This document shows, piece by piece, positions 32,801-43,280 of a DNA stretch of 64,000 bases. This stretch comes from Branchiostoma floridae (Eukaryota > Chordata > Leptocardii > Amphioxiformes > Branchiostomatidae). Each line of letters opens with the position of its first letter. Positions within the stretch are counted from its first letter, which is position 1. Both the position numbers and the translations under genes were made by a program. The DNA lies in NCBI RefSeq assembly GCF_000003815.2, contig NC_049992.1, positions 4,025,769 to 4,089,768 of the forward strand, given 5' to 3'. The notes under the pieces were generated by a model, which saw only the letters and a program-made list of their open reading frames with translations, was not told the DNA's origin and did no database searches.

Positions 32801-35800
32801 CACCATAGCGGTTTACAGAGCACCTGTATTATAAGGGGGTATAAGTTAATATCAACACTATCACAAATTGTCGAGCCTGTTTTAAGGGAGAGTATACTGT
32901 CACATTGATATACAAAAATGTACTGAACACAAAAACAGGCAGCTCATTGCTTCTGAGACAATGACAAAAGAACAATTGAGACATGAAGTAAGATCTTGTC
33001 TCTTGTCAATATTCCAAGCAATCGCATCCTGAAACACAGTTAGTATTCCTTTATGATTAAAAATTGATATTTTCATAAATATTACAATTATTTCTGTTTT
33101 TCCTTCAAGATTGACTGCATTTAAATTCATGTATTCTTAATAAATGCAATTGTCAATTTCAATGTCTTGTAGTTTTTGCTGATTTTGACTATGATTTCTA
33201 CTCGTCCTTGTCTGTCTGTTTTTCAGCATCATCATCAGGTTGTGCTGCCTTTGAGGACTCTTCTTTCCCTTCCACTTCTGTTGAAGTTTGCTGTTGGACA
33301 AACTCTTCCACCTTTGACAATCTCTTCTCCAAACTGTCCAGGTTTTTAGAATCATTAGAATCTTTTCCTGACACTTTGCCCCCTTCTGTCACCTTCTCTG
33401 AGGCTTCCAGGTGTGTCTGGGCACCTTCAAGTCTCCTAACCCTCTCCTCCACCTCTGCCAGCTGAGCCGCCATCTTCTTAGACTCCTTGGCAGACCTCTC
33501 CTGTAAGGCCCCCAGTGCCTTTAAGATTTGTCCCATCTGGCTGGCCAGCCTGCTGTCTGCCTGCTGAAACTGTCTCTGCACCGACTCCTGCAGCTCTACA
33601 AGCTCCTGTCTCACCGGCGTGATGCCATCATTCCTGTCCTTCACCTGACCTTCGGATGACCTTGACCCTGCTGAGGATGACCCCTGCACAGGTGGTGCAG
33701 CTTGGGAAGAGGTCAGCGTGCTGGGCTGAGTTAGGGGGTTCTTAGAAGGATGTTCAGTGGTCTCTGAGGACTGTAAGACTGGAGGGGCACTGAGGGGGGG
33801 TTCCAAATCATGGCTGCTTACGGATCCTGATGGGAGGGTTGGAGGGGCTGATTTGAGGGGGGGTCCGGCCCCACTCAGCTCAGGGGGGACAGGCTGCAGG
33901 GGGGCAGGCTTGGGCTTCTTGCCTGATGTGTGTTTGTGGTGTCGTGGCAGAGAGAGAGAGAGACAGAACAAAGACAAACAGGACAGAAGAAAGGGTCAAG
34001 GGTCAGATCCACAACCTGACTGCAGAGTTCAAAATTCAAGGTGCATCTCAGACAATCCATTTCCTCTCATATTTACTTCTCTTTCATCAAGTGCAACTTT
34101 CATACAACATCTCCACACACAAGTGCTACACAACAACATTGAACATATCCATGATTCTTATAGATATCTTATAGTACATCCTACACATCTTAAACCCTGT
34201 GCCAAGGGCAAAGAGCCTTTCAGCTTTAGATTTTTGTTTGTTTGTTATGCATCAGCAAGACATTGACTTTAGAGTAAATAATTTGAGTGAGTAGCTGCTG
34301 CCTGGCACCGGAATGTTAGGTTCATCCATTCACACCAGGACAGGTCCCTATTATTTTCATGACTGTGTGATGAGATTTTTGTTTTAGGCCTCTGTTTTTA
34401 AGTTCCATCCGAGAGGACATCTTTAACCCTGTACAAAAGGAGATACAAGCCCTGCTTCTTACCTGCTTCCTCCGCAGATTTGGCCAAGGCCTCAGCGAGA
34501 GCCCGGTCTTCCCTCTCCTGATCGGTCAGACTACTGTCCGAGACCTGGCGATTTAACCGTGCGCACTCCGGGAGATCTGCCTCGCTCAAGAACGGGGTTT
34601 CTGTGTTGCTGGACCCGATCAGCAGGATGTTCTTCTTCAGGTCGATCGTGCACTACAGAGAAAGGGGGAGTTTTTTAACTCTGTCTTGTACATATACATG
34701 TAGATACGATCAATAACTATACCTTAAGTTAACTCATGTATGGACATGCTCAAGTGCACATGTATGAGCCTTGGCAGGTTGAAGGACAACGTGAACATAT
34801 CGCCGTTCGGTAAGACGTCTAATTCTAGTGACTTAGATATCTACTAACCAGTGTGTGTGTGTGTGTGTGTATTTAGGGGAGGGTGTATCACCTGATGTCT
34901 CCTGAGCATGTCCAGGTGTGTGTGTACCTATGTGTGTGTGATTGTGAGTTGTATGTATCTAAGGGAGGTTGATGTCACCTGATGTCTCTTGAGCATGTCC
35001 AGCCCCAGGAGTGGGTTTTTTATGTGTGAGGGATTCTTGTGTGTGTGAGTTTGTATGAGTGTGTAGAATGAGTGTGTGTGTACTTGTCTCTGTGTATGTG
35101 GGAAGGGGTGTATCACCTGGTGTCTCCTGAGCATGTCCAGTCCCAGCAGCATGTATGTGTGTTATGTGTGTCTAGGGTGAGTGTGTGTGTGTGTGTTTGC
35201 CTGTGTGTACATGAATGTGGGAGGGGGGTATCACCTGGTGTCTCCTGAGCATATCCAGCCCCAGCAGCATGTATGTGCGGATGTGTGTGTGTGTGTGTGT
35301 GTGTTTGCCTGTGTGTACATGTATGTGGGAAGGGGTATCACCTGGTGTCTCCTGAGCATGTCCAGTCCCAGCAGCATGTCCATAGGCTGATCCTCCAGCA
35401 CTGAGAACGACGACTGCAGGAAGGCCGTCCTGATCTGGATCTGAGCTGTAGGGACAAAAAACAAGTTTTTCAGGAAAACTTTTCACACTTAAGACTGCAA
35501 CAACAAATTTAACACAGTTGCAATATTACATACAACCATCTGAATTGACCTGTTGCATATCATACAGTCATGCCCTCAAGTACCACAGCTATCCACCCAG
35601 CATTGAGGTGTTAAAAAATGTGCCTTTCTCTCGAACTATTGCAGAGTGGAACTCGTTACCACCCACTTCGACCTGGCAACTTTATTTGCTTGCAGCTACA
35701 TGTGCAAAGGGTTAGGTGTAACAGGTTGTCCAGTGAGATATTACCAGCTGCTGCTGTGTCATGAACCTGTGAACCTAGTTTGTTACACGAAGGGCAATTA

Positions 35801-38800
35801 TAACGGCCATACAGGTACAAAGATGTTTTAGGCCGAAGTGCAGCTATACTGACCTATACCGGCCAATATGAGAGAAGTTCCTTACCCACATGGACCCTGC
35901 CGATGATTTTCTGGGTGCCGACTCCCTTTGCGATGCCTGCCCATCTCTTGTCTACCAGCCTCATGATGTTACACCTTTCTGCACAGGCTTTACTCATGAT
36001 GGTCATCTGGGCACCTGCAAAAAAAAAGAGCACAACTGTCATATAACATTTTACAATGTTGGCAAGTGTTTCGTGTTTGAGTGAGTTGTCTGTGTAAAAT
36101 ATGTATAATAGTACCTAGATCCGTGAATAGTTTCATAAAGTAGGCAAATCACAGTTTATATCCATCCAAAGAGTACATGTATTAGTATTATCTGGCCCAT
36201 ATTTCGGCGACCATCATCAGGGCAATACTGACTGGTTATAATTTGAACTGTAGCACAGGTGTCAATAGTCCTAAACAAGGTGACAGTCTGACAGATGATC
36301 ACCGTAAGTTTGCTCATCTGTCATTCCTGGCAGGTGGGACAAGCCGTAGCATGCACAACATATGTTGTGTGTATGTTCTCTTAGGTTGAGTACAAGGAAC
36401 TTTGTTAACCTCCAGATCTCCATAATTTGACTTGAGACTCATGGCTTATGCTTGTATCAGTTCTTTTAATCTATTTCTTTTCTATTTATGTATTAACTTA
36501 CTTTCTAAAATGCAAGAAAAAAAATTCTAAAAAATTCTAGATTTCATTGGTTCATTCCGTTAAAAGTACAGTATCTGTACCAAAGTCCAGAAATGCTTTG
36601 TCACTATACAGTCTAGTCTATAACATATATGCATTCAGGTATATATAACTTATAAGTACTGTTTGTACCTGAGTCTACGAATGCCTTGACTGGATGCCCG
36701 TTCACCATACAGTCGATGTAAAGCATCACCACCTGTCCGAAACTCTCCGGCATTTCTTCCATGGCTACATTCATGTTTTCTTCTATATTTTTCTGCCTGT
36801 AGTAAAAAAGAAAGATGCAATACTTCAGCCCTAAGCAACGGGAAAAGTTTCACATGCATTTATGGTTATGAGTAAATGCTATAAAAAAAGTCCACTACAC
36901 ATGATGTACACAAGTTTAAGTAGTTCCTGGAATTGTATCCATTCTATTCTAGTGACAGTTAGCAGTATGACGAATTCAAATTGTCACCTATATTTCAGGC
37001 AATTTGCCAATCACTTCTCTACTAACAGATGCCAGACTTTTCTGCATAGAAGCAATAAGAACCTACTAGTACATTCTCCACAGATTTTTAACCATTATGC
37101 ACAAAATTAAAGTTTGACATTGGCAATATAAGTGTCCTTGTGCACTTCAGCTATACTTTATGGAGTGGCTGTCCATCATTAATCTGTATTGTATCACTAG
37201 ACTTTGGGCCAAAATAAAGAGGATACACTCTACATAATGACCCTATTTTTTTCAAGATTTAAACAGGAGACAGAACATTTTTTCCTAGGACTTAAGCTAA
37301 GAGTAAGAGGAGTGATCCAGTGCTAGAATAAGATACCCGGGACCAGATTGAACTTACTGGATTTCCTCGTTAATGAGCCTCTGCACTTCAGGGTCGAACG
37401 GATCAGCCGTCAGGAGACGGATTCGCTGAGCTTCCTTCTCGGCCCGCTCCTTACGCTGCTGAGTCAGCACTTCTGTAAACTTGGCTGGACAATGAAGACA
37501 GCAAAGTCATAAGCATTGATGTATTTGTGTCAAAAACAAATTGATAATAATAACAAACTTGATACTTAAACAAGAAACTTGATACATGTAGATGTATATA
37601 CATGTATCCTTTTCCTTCAGCAACCTCTTTAGATTGTGTATGTGAGTTTGTGTGTTACCTAAGTCTCCATCCTCCACATCTTCCGACAGAGGTATGCGTT
37701 CCTGTGTGCAGACTGTTCTTAACTCTTCAACTTAGTGCGTGAATATGTGTTTGTGTGTATGTGTGTGTATGGTGTGTGCGTGAGTTTATGTATATAGGCA
37801 GTACCTATACAGTAAGTCCCCAGCCTCCACAGCTTCTGACACTGGCGACAGTGGCGGGTTGTGTTCCTTGAGAAGTGACCTGTCGTGTGGACTATTCCTC
37901 TGTGTTAGTGTATGAATGTGTGTGTGTATGCATGCACATATGTGTGTGTGTGTGCGTGTGTGTATGCACATTGTGTGCGTGTGTATATGTGCCTAGGCAT
38001 GTGCAGGATGTTACCTAAGTCCCCAGCCTCCACAGCTTCCGACAGCGGCGGGTTGCGCTCCTTGAGAAGTGACCTGTCGTGTGGACTGTTCCTCAGTGTT
38101 AATGGGTGTGTGTGTGTGTGTGTGAGTATGTGTGAGTGTGTGTGTACATGCAGATGTGTGTGTGTGTGCACATGTGTGTGAGTACTATGTATGTAGGCAG
38201 TACCTAAGTCCCCAGCCTCCACAGCTTCCAACAGTGGCGGGTTGTGTTCCTTGAGAAGTGACCTGTCATGCAGACTGTTCCCCAGTGTTAATGGGTGTGT
38301 GTGTGTGAGTATGTGTTAGTGTATGTGTATGTGTGTGTGTGTGTGTACATGCAGATGCGTGTGTGTGTGAATGTGTGTGTGTATGCATGCACATGTGAGT
38401 GTGTGTGTGTGACTGTGAGTATGTATGTGTGTGTTACCTAAGTCCCCAGCCTCCACAGCTTCCGACAGTGGCCGGTTGCGCTCCTTGAGAAGTGACCTGT
38501 CGTGTGGACTGTTTGTTCCTCAGTGTTAATGGGTGTGTGTGTGTGTATGTGTGAGGGTGTGTGTGTGTGTACATGCAGATGTGTGTGTGTGTGCATGCAG
38601 ATGTGTGTGTGTGGACACCAGGGCTCTAGCCAGCTCGACATTTTTTTTCCGTCAGCCAATTCCCATTGTCGCGAAAACACTATTCCAGGAGTTAGAGAGA
38701 CTGAACTGAGACCTTGAAAAACGGGTTTTAATGAGATTATCGTCTGCGAAAGGGCACCAACACACATTGTCAACAATCATAACAATAGCAAAACAAACAG

Positions 38801-41120
38801 TGTGTGGCTTTTACGGCCGTGGACGGCGTCCCCAAGCAGCCTGTAGCTTCCACCAAGGAGCTTTTACTAGATTTTTGTCCGTCAAAGTTGACGGATTGGT
38901 TTTAAAATTTTTTTAAATTGACGGAAAAACGGACGCTGGCTAGAGCCCTGGTGCACAAATGTGTGTGAGTATGTATGTAGGACGACGGACGAAGAAGGAT
39001 GTAGGCAGTACCTAAGTCCCCAGCCTCCACTGCTTCTGACAGAGGAGGGTTGCGCTCCTTGAGAAGTGACCTGTCGTGTGGACTGTTCCTGAGCATTTCC
39101 AGGAGCGATGCTGGGTCCGGTTCATCGGCCGGTCGCTGGGGTGGCGGGGCCGGAGGGCGCTGTGACCTTTGCTGTGATGATGATGATGACGCGCCTGGTA
39201 CTTGGATGTTGCTAAAGTCAAACATTGGGAAAGGCAGACCTCCTGAAGAAAAATGAGGAGAGTTTGTTGGAGTGCTTAGACGAGTGGACAGAGTGGCTTG
39301 ACCGAGGAACACCCGTTGACGCGGTCTATCTCGACTTTCGCAAGGCTTTTGATTCAGTACCAATTAAGAGACTATTAGCCAAAATACAAAGCTACGGGAT
39401 CACGGGAAACCTTTTAAATTGGATTGAATCTTTTTTGTCAGGACGGAGACAGAGAGTCTGTGTCAATGGGGAAAAATCAGAATGGGCCGAAGTAACAAGC
39501 GGAGTTCCCCAGGGGAGCGTCCTGGGTCCGGTGCTCTTCACTATATTTGTCAACGACATGCCGGAAATTGTGCAGAGTAAGCTGAAGCTCTTTGCAGACG
39601 ACACTAAGTTATATAGATCAGTAGTACAAAGGGAAGAATGCAACAAATTGCAGAGGGACCTTCAAGTACTTCAGGACTGGGCAATAAAATGGCAGTTGAG
39701 CTTTCATCCCATGAAATGTACAGTAATAAGACTGGGAAAAGGACACCCTGACTACACATACTCAATGTTGGATAATGAGACTCGTACCCTACTGGAATTT
39801 ACACAACAGGAAAAGGACTTGGGTATAACTGTTGACAAGGAGCTGAGTTTCAGCAAACACATATCCAACATTTGTAATAAGGCAAATCAGATCGCAGGTC
39901 TCATATGGAGGACTTTTGCCTATGTAGATAAGGAGGTGTTCCTACTCCTATATAAGTCGCTCATTCGTCCCCAGCTGGAGTATGGGGCTCCTGCATGGTC
40001 CCCCTACACATGGAAGCTGGCCCTGGATCTAGAAAGGGTACAGAAGAGAGCAACGAAGAGAGTTCCCGGCCTTAGAAGTCTACCCTATGAAGAGAGACTG
40101 AAGGCTCTAAACTTACCTACACTGGTCTATAGGAGACTTAGGGGGGACCTGATAAACACCTACAAGTTCCTACATGGGATATACGACACTTCATGTCCGT
40201 TTGAGTTAAATACGAGCACAAGAACAAGGGGTCACTGCCTCCGGATTAAGAGACAAGCGTCGAAAAGTAACAGAAGATCACACTTCTTCTGCATCAGAGT
40301 TGTCTCATGGTGGAACAATCTACCAGAGCCGGTGGTGACATCCCCAAGTGTAAACTGCTTTAAGGAAAGACTAGACAACCACATGAAGAAGCACAGCGTG
40401 TATTACAACTTTAGAGCCCTGGACGATCCGCAATTACCTGGGATGTCAGTGACTTAGAAAGGAAAGAGCGGCCTAAACTGGAACTTCAGTTCCTACCTGA
40501 GCCTGAAGAACTCTACTCTACTCTACTCTACTCTTTTATTGTCATGGAGGAAATCATCACTGGGGTATTCCTGTCAATGAATTTTTTTTTAAAATTTCGT
40601 TCCTGTCAAAAAAAGACTTTTATTACACTACTAGTATTGACAGGAAGATTTGTTCTTGTACTATTCTATGAATCAATCAGATTCTAGCCGAGGAATACAG
40701 CCTTTGATAAGCTTGTGTCCTAATACCTCAAGCTCATGATCCTGGCAAGCCTATGGAAAAGTATTACCCCTTCCCCCATACAAATTATCAACACAAAGAA
40801 GAAGAAGGAGGATATGGTCATGAATGAATGAATGAATGAACGTGAAATAAAGCACCTGCAGCGGCTGCCTGAGCCTGAGGAGCCGCCGGCTGGTTCCTCA
40901 TCCTCTGTAGAACCACCACATCCCCGTCCTTCAGTCCGAACGCGCCCAGAGTCTTCTTGTCGTCCCTGAGAGGAACTCCGTTGTTCAGGATCGCGATCTC
41001 TCGAGCCGGGATCCCCCCACATTCGAACTCGCACAGCGCTTTGAAGTTCTCTAGTTCAAGTTCCGCCGCCACGTCAAGGGTGAACATCTTGTCGTCGAGA
41101 GTATAAACGGTTAACTTCAT
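29833..41120 (-). CDS. DDI2: DDI1/DDI2 proteasomal shuttle with retroviral-type aspartyl protease (UBA isoform)
   Basis: DDI proteins bind ubiquitin and the proteasome and cleave heavily ubiquitinated factors such as NRF1. Exons on the minus strand: 41120-40856, 39242-39012, 37484-37358, 36796-36669, 36014-35886, 35445-35342, 34652-34463, then the UBA exon 30071-29833. All phases match (about 470 aa). Exon 1 is the ubiquitin-like domain ([17 protein letters not shown]). Exon 2 holds a Ser/Gln/Pro linker and the conserved [19 protein letters not shown]. Exons 3-4 form the helical domain. The catalytic DSGA motif is split across exons 4 and 5 (FVDSG|AQMTIM). Exons 5-7 complete the protease ([25 protein letters not shown]). 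The last exon encodes a C-terminal UBA ([20 protein letters not shown]), as in yeast Ddi1. An alternative last exon is listed separately. Introns after exons 2 and 6 contain arrays of exon-edge copies. Confidence 0.92.
30128..30170. mobile_element. CTCTCCAAGCAGAGG-family end, solo
   Basis: TACTCTCCAAGCAGAGGTTTGGCTCCGGCTG matches the left end of the 30524 element, but no right end follows. The surroundings, 30072-30520, show nothing else. Confidence 0.5.
30524..30727. mobile_element. CTCTCCAAGCAGAGG-family MITE, copy 3, with 8 bp target duplication
   Basis: About 200 bp almost fully palindromic: CTCCAAGCAGAGGTTAGGCC and GGAGCCTAACGTCTGCTTGG, with AAAACGACTAAAAA pairing inside. TGATCCCT flanks both sides (30516-30523, 30728-30735). 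It lies in the DDI intron before the UBA exon. Confidence 0.8.
31192..31279. mobile_element. Short inverted-repeat element (CAGGGCAATACTGA ends)
   Basis: CAGGGCAATACTGAATGGT on the left and ACCAGTTAGTATTGCCCTG on the right, 88 bp. A single related end (CAGGGCAATACTGACTGGTT) occurs at about 36222. Confidence 0.55.
31850..32235. repeat. Two or three copies of a ~130-190 bp unit
   Basis: GGTTTTATGTCCTT...AAAGCCCTAGAA(T/C)AGGCTTCAGGCCATAC and GCTGAAGAGGTTAAAAAC recur near 31900, 32045 and 32115. Confidence 0.6.
32680..32830. repeat. ~32 bp tandem repeat, five units
   Basis: Units of the type CATCATAGAGGTTTACAGAACACCTG; DDI intron. Confidence 0.7.
33198..33922 (-). CDS. Alternative last exon of the DDI gene: Pro-rich linker plus coiled coil
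   Basis: The acceptor CACATCAG precedes 33922, and the exon has the same phase as the UBA exon, so exon 7 (34463) can join either. It stays open for 241 codons to a stop at 33198. Content: Lys/Pro-rich start ([18 protein letters not shown]), Ser/Pro/Thr-rich low complexity, then a long amphipathic helix ([20 protein letters not shown] ... [20 protein letters not shown] ... [20 protein letters not shown]) and an acidic end ([12 protein letters not shown]). Joined to exons 1-7 it would give about 632 aa without UBA. An internal donor, making it a middle exon before the UBA, cannot be excluded. I do not recognise the coiled coil. Confidence 0.6.
34860..35270 (-). repeat. Array of exon-6 donor copies with TG tracts (DDI)
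   Basis: Four partial copies (near 34890, 34975, 35110 and 35232) of the 3' end of DDI exon 6 (encoding [12 protein letters not shown]), each with its GTGAT donor and each followed by a TG-rich tract. The functional exon is 35445-35342. The copies lie immediately downstream of it on the minus strand. Confidence 0.85.
35560..35670 (+). pseudogene. LINE RT C-terminal scrap
   Basis: Reads [19 protein letters not shown], the T-I-x-x-W-N-x-L-P signature of CR1/L2 reverse transcriptases near their end. Only about 35 codons; DDI intron. Confidence 0.45.
37640..38540 (-). repeat. Array of exon-2 donor copies with TG tracts (DDI)
   Basis: Copies of the 3' part of DDI exon 2 (encoding [20 protein letters not shown] and EAGDL, then the donor GTAC/GTAA) occur at about 37800-37905, 38013-38100, 38203-38285 and 38438-38525, with a weaker one near 37662. 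(TG)n tracts separate them. The functional exon ends at 39012. Several copies still encode the DDI peptide. Confidence 0.85.
38629..38951. mobile_element. hAT-like MITE, copy 3 of the TAGCCAGC family
   Basis: Ends CAGGGCTCTAGCCAGC and GCTGGCTAGAGCCCTG, with imperfect 8 bp flanks GTGGACAC/GTGCACAA. It lies in the TG array between exon-2 copies of the DDI gene. Confidence 0.75.
39250..40534 (+). mobile_element. 5'-truncated CR1/L2-like LINE in DDI intron 1
   Basis: An ORF open to 40457 encodes the palm and C-terminal part of a LINE reverse transcriptase. Motif [13 protein letters not shown], motif [15 protein letters not shown] and catalytic FADDTKLY are all intact, followed by the thumb and the C-terminal RTIxxWN-like end ([13 protein letters not shown]). 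The 5' part (endonuclease, ORF1) is missing. The 3' end is a short TACTC repeat (40508-40534), typical of CR1/L2 tails. It is antisense to DDI, and its truncated 5' edge lies within about 15 bp of the DDI exon-2 acceptor at 39243. The intact frame indicates a fairly recent insertion. Confidence 0.9.
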
Positions 41121-42372
41121 GATTGCTGAGGAAAAACTCTGTCCTGTTGAGGAAAAACACTGCCCGAAATGAGGAAAACAAACGGTAAATCACGATGATT
41201 TAGCAGACACTAACAAACGATAGGTAGTACGCATGCCCCCACTCGTACCCAGGGTAAGACACAACAACGCCACCTGGCGGAATTTAATCCTGATCTCCGC
41301 TTCAGATCTTCACGAATTTGGACGAAACTTAACAGAAAAATGAAAGTTCCTGAATTTCAAAAACAGGAACAACATATTTGTCAATTTTCTATCCAGTCTC
41401 AAATTTATATCGCTGCCTTTTTTGTGGAACACTCTGGGAACGAGACTGATTGTGGCAGTAAAGTAGGTGCAGGTCAGAGGGGAAAGGTCATCACAAGGTG
41501 ACGCGGAAGGTCTGTGGTCGAAACTTCCAGAGCTGCTGCTACAGTTTCAAATTTTGGGGCTTAAAAGTTGCGCATTTGGTTCAAAGGTGGGTTTGAACAA
41601 TGCTTACAATATTCTAGATGTTGTTGAGACCATATAATAGAATGTAGGGAGACTGTAGCCAAGATTTTTGTTCCAAGTGTGGATATCATGTTACCTTGCG
41701 ACACGACCATGATTTTTGCTGTCGTGTGACCTTGTGATGCAGGATCGACAGGTCGGTCTAAGGTCAGGATCAAGTTCAGGGTGAGACTGGCTAAAATCAG
41801 ACTCTTTGTCAACAGCTGTGACTAAAACGGTCCGCCACCAAGGGCGGACAACTGACGCGTGGAGGCCACGTGACGTCACTGATGGGCTCACTATTACCCA
41901 GTAGTATTAGGTACCGTGAATAATGAAAATTATGCTAGCAGTGGTTTTAATTTCGCAGTGACCAATCCACCGCAAAAAATTTCATGAAATATGCGTTTTC
42001 AATGTATTACAATTTTTCTCCAAATGCGGACGATATCTGCTTTGCCCTTCTGGTAGTTCAAGAGCAAAATTCCTCACTAAAAGACTGTGAAAATGAACTA
42101 ACACTACAGTAATATATATTATACTATGCTGCTGTCTGCATGTCAAATAATCAAGGGCATCTTAGGCATTGTATGAAAGGGGCAGTTGGACGTCACGACT
42201 CACGATGTTCAATTCTCAAGATTCTAAACTAAGTAGAATAATATCTGAGAAAATTACATAAAATATGGTAACAGCCAGTACACAACATTACCAATAATGT
42301 GTTAATGAAGTTCATACATCCAGGTTAATAATATCAAAGCAATCTTTAATTCTTCCACTGCAGTTGTCTAAG
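41121..42372. other. Spacer between divergent genes
   Basis: Presumed 5' regions of the DDI gene (-) and the small mitochondrial gene (+). A segment near 41945-41985 resembles the foldback MITE at 25911-26115. I see no TATA box I would defend. Confidence 0.4.
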
Positions 42373-43016
42373 ATGGCCAGTCTTGGATCTGCCCTGCGTC
42401 TTGTCGCCGCCCGCGGTCTTGTGGCCAGCAGAAGTCTTACGGCCGGACAAGGACGTCTGCTGCACACTGCCAGGAGAAAACTTGCTGGTAAGTCTACATG
42501 CGCACACACGCACATCCATGCACAAATATACAAGCACACACACACACACGTGCACACATATACATACACACTCACACAAATGCATGCAGACACACGCACA
42601 TGTACATACTCAAAATAACACGCATACATATGAACATACAAACACACACATACCAACACACACACACACACATATGCACACATACAGAGATGAACACACA
42701 CACAATGCATACACACACAAGTGTATACAGACACATGCATACTTTGCTAGCACACACACATGGGCATACACACACACACACACACATATACAATCATTAA
42801 CAATGTGTCCTCCCAAATGAAGTTGCATCAGTATTGGTGCACGTAGCTGTGAAGGTCTGGCAGAGACGTATTTCCTTAGCTGTCAGGGTTTGCATGTTAC
42901 TTATTTATGTTCTAAGTTCCTGTGTTGTGCTTTCAGGTGACGCCTCCAGTGCCCGCCAGGCCGTGGCAGACCAGGCACACATCGGCTCCATCCGAGACAA
43001 AGTCAAGGCCACGTGA
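42373..43016 (+). CDS. Small predicted mitochondrial protein, family unknown
   Basis: Two exons, 42373-42487 and 42937-43016, with a consistent phase-1 junction and a 64-residue product. The first about 38 residues (MASLGSALRLVAARG ... GRLLHTARRKLAG) are Arg/Ala/Leu/Ser-rich without acidic residues, a typical mitochondrial presequence. The remaining short part (DASSARQAVADQAHIGSIRD...) is hydrophilic. The intron is mostly CA repeats. A third exon-like ORF with an acceptor at 43404 (43405-43485, VAAASQLEPAPTGGHGHGEE then Glu-rich to a TAA) could be an alternative end if a weak GTCAAG donor at 43002 is used. I considered ATPase inhibitor IF1, but the body does not match. Confidence 0.5.
42500..42790. 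repeat. (CA)n-rich intronic simple repeat
   Basis: Long degenerate CA microsatellite. The Cys/Val- and His/Thr-rich ORFs across it are artefacts. Confidence 0.9.
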
Positions 43017-43239
43017 CAGCCTGGCATGACGCTTATCATTGGGCAATCAACATCGTGTTCATCGGGGCAGGTCATCACCTTTTGTAAGGGTCACACGTCA
43101 ATCAAGTGTTTTTACCCTTCCTGAAAATTAATTCCCCCAGCATTTATAATGGAACATTCTATTATTTACTACTAAATGCCAAGTCAAGTCATGTTTATTG
43201 TACTCTTATGAGGAGCGGGGCTGTAATTTTTCCGACTAC

Positions 43240-43280
43240 TACTATATCTACGCGACTCAACCTCTGCTTGGAGAGTAGTT
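43240..43280. mobile_element. CTCTCCAAGCAGAGG-family end, solo
   Basis: GACTCAACCTCTGCTTGGAGAGTA is present without the opposite arm. It is followed by a TTTATTGCACAA...TACAA-GTATGGC stretch also seen at 48465-48510. The rest of 43500-44480 contains nothing I can name. Confidence 0.5.

Noticed and set aside
33208-34266. Plus-strand ORFs over the DDI coiled-coil exon
   Set aside because: Shadow frames of a low-complexity Pro/Ser/Glu-rich exon.
42312-42828. Cys/Val-rich and His/Thr-rich ORFs
   Set aside because: Translation of a CA/TG microsatellite on both strands.
42373-43016. ATP synthase inhibitor IF1
   Set aside because: The presequence and a GSIR tetrapeptide are suggestive, but the length and the body lack the IF1 inhibitory helix and long coiled coil.
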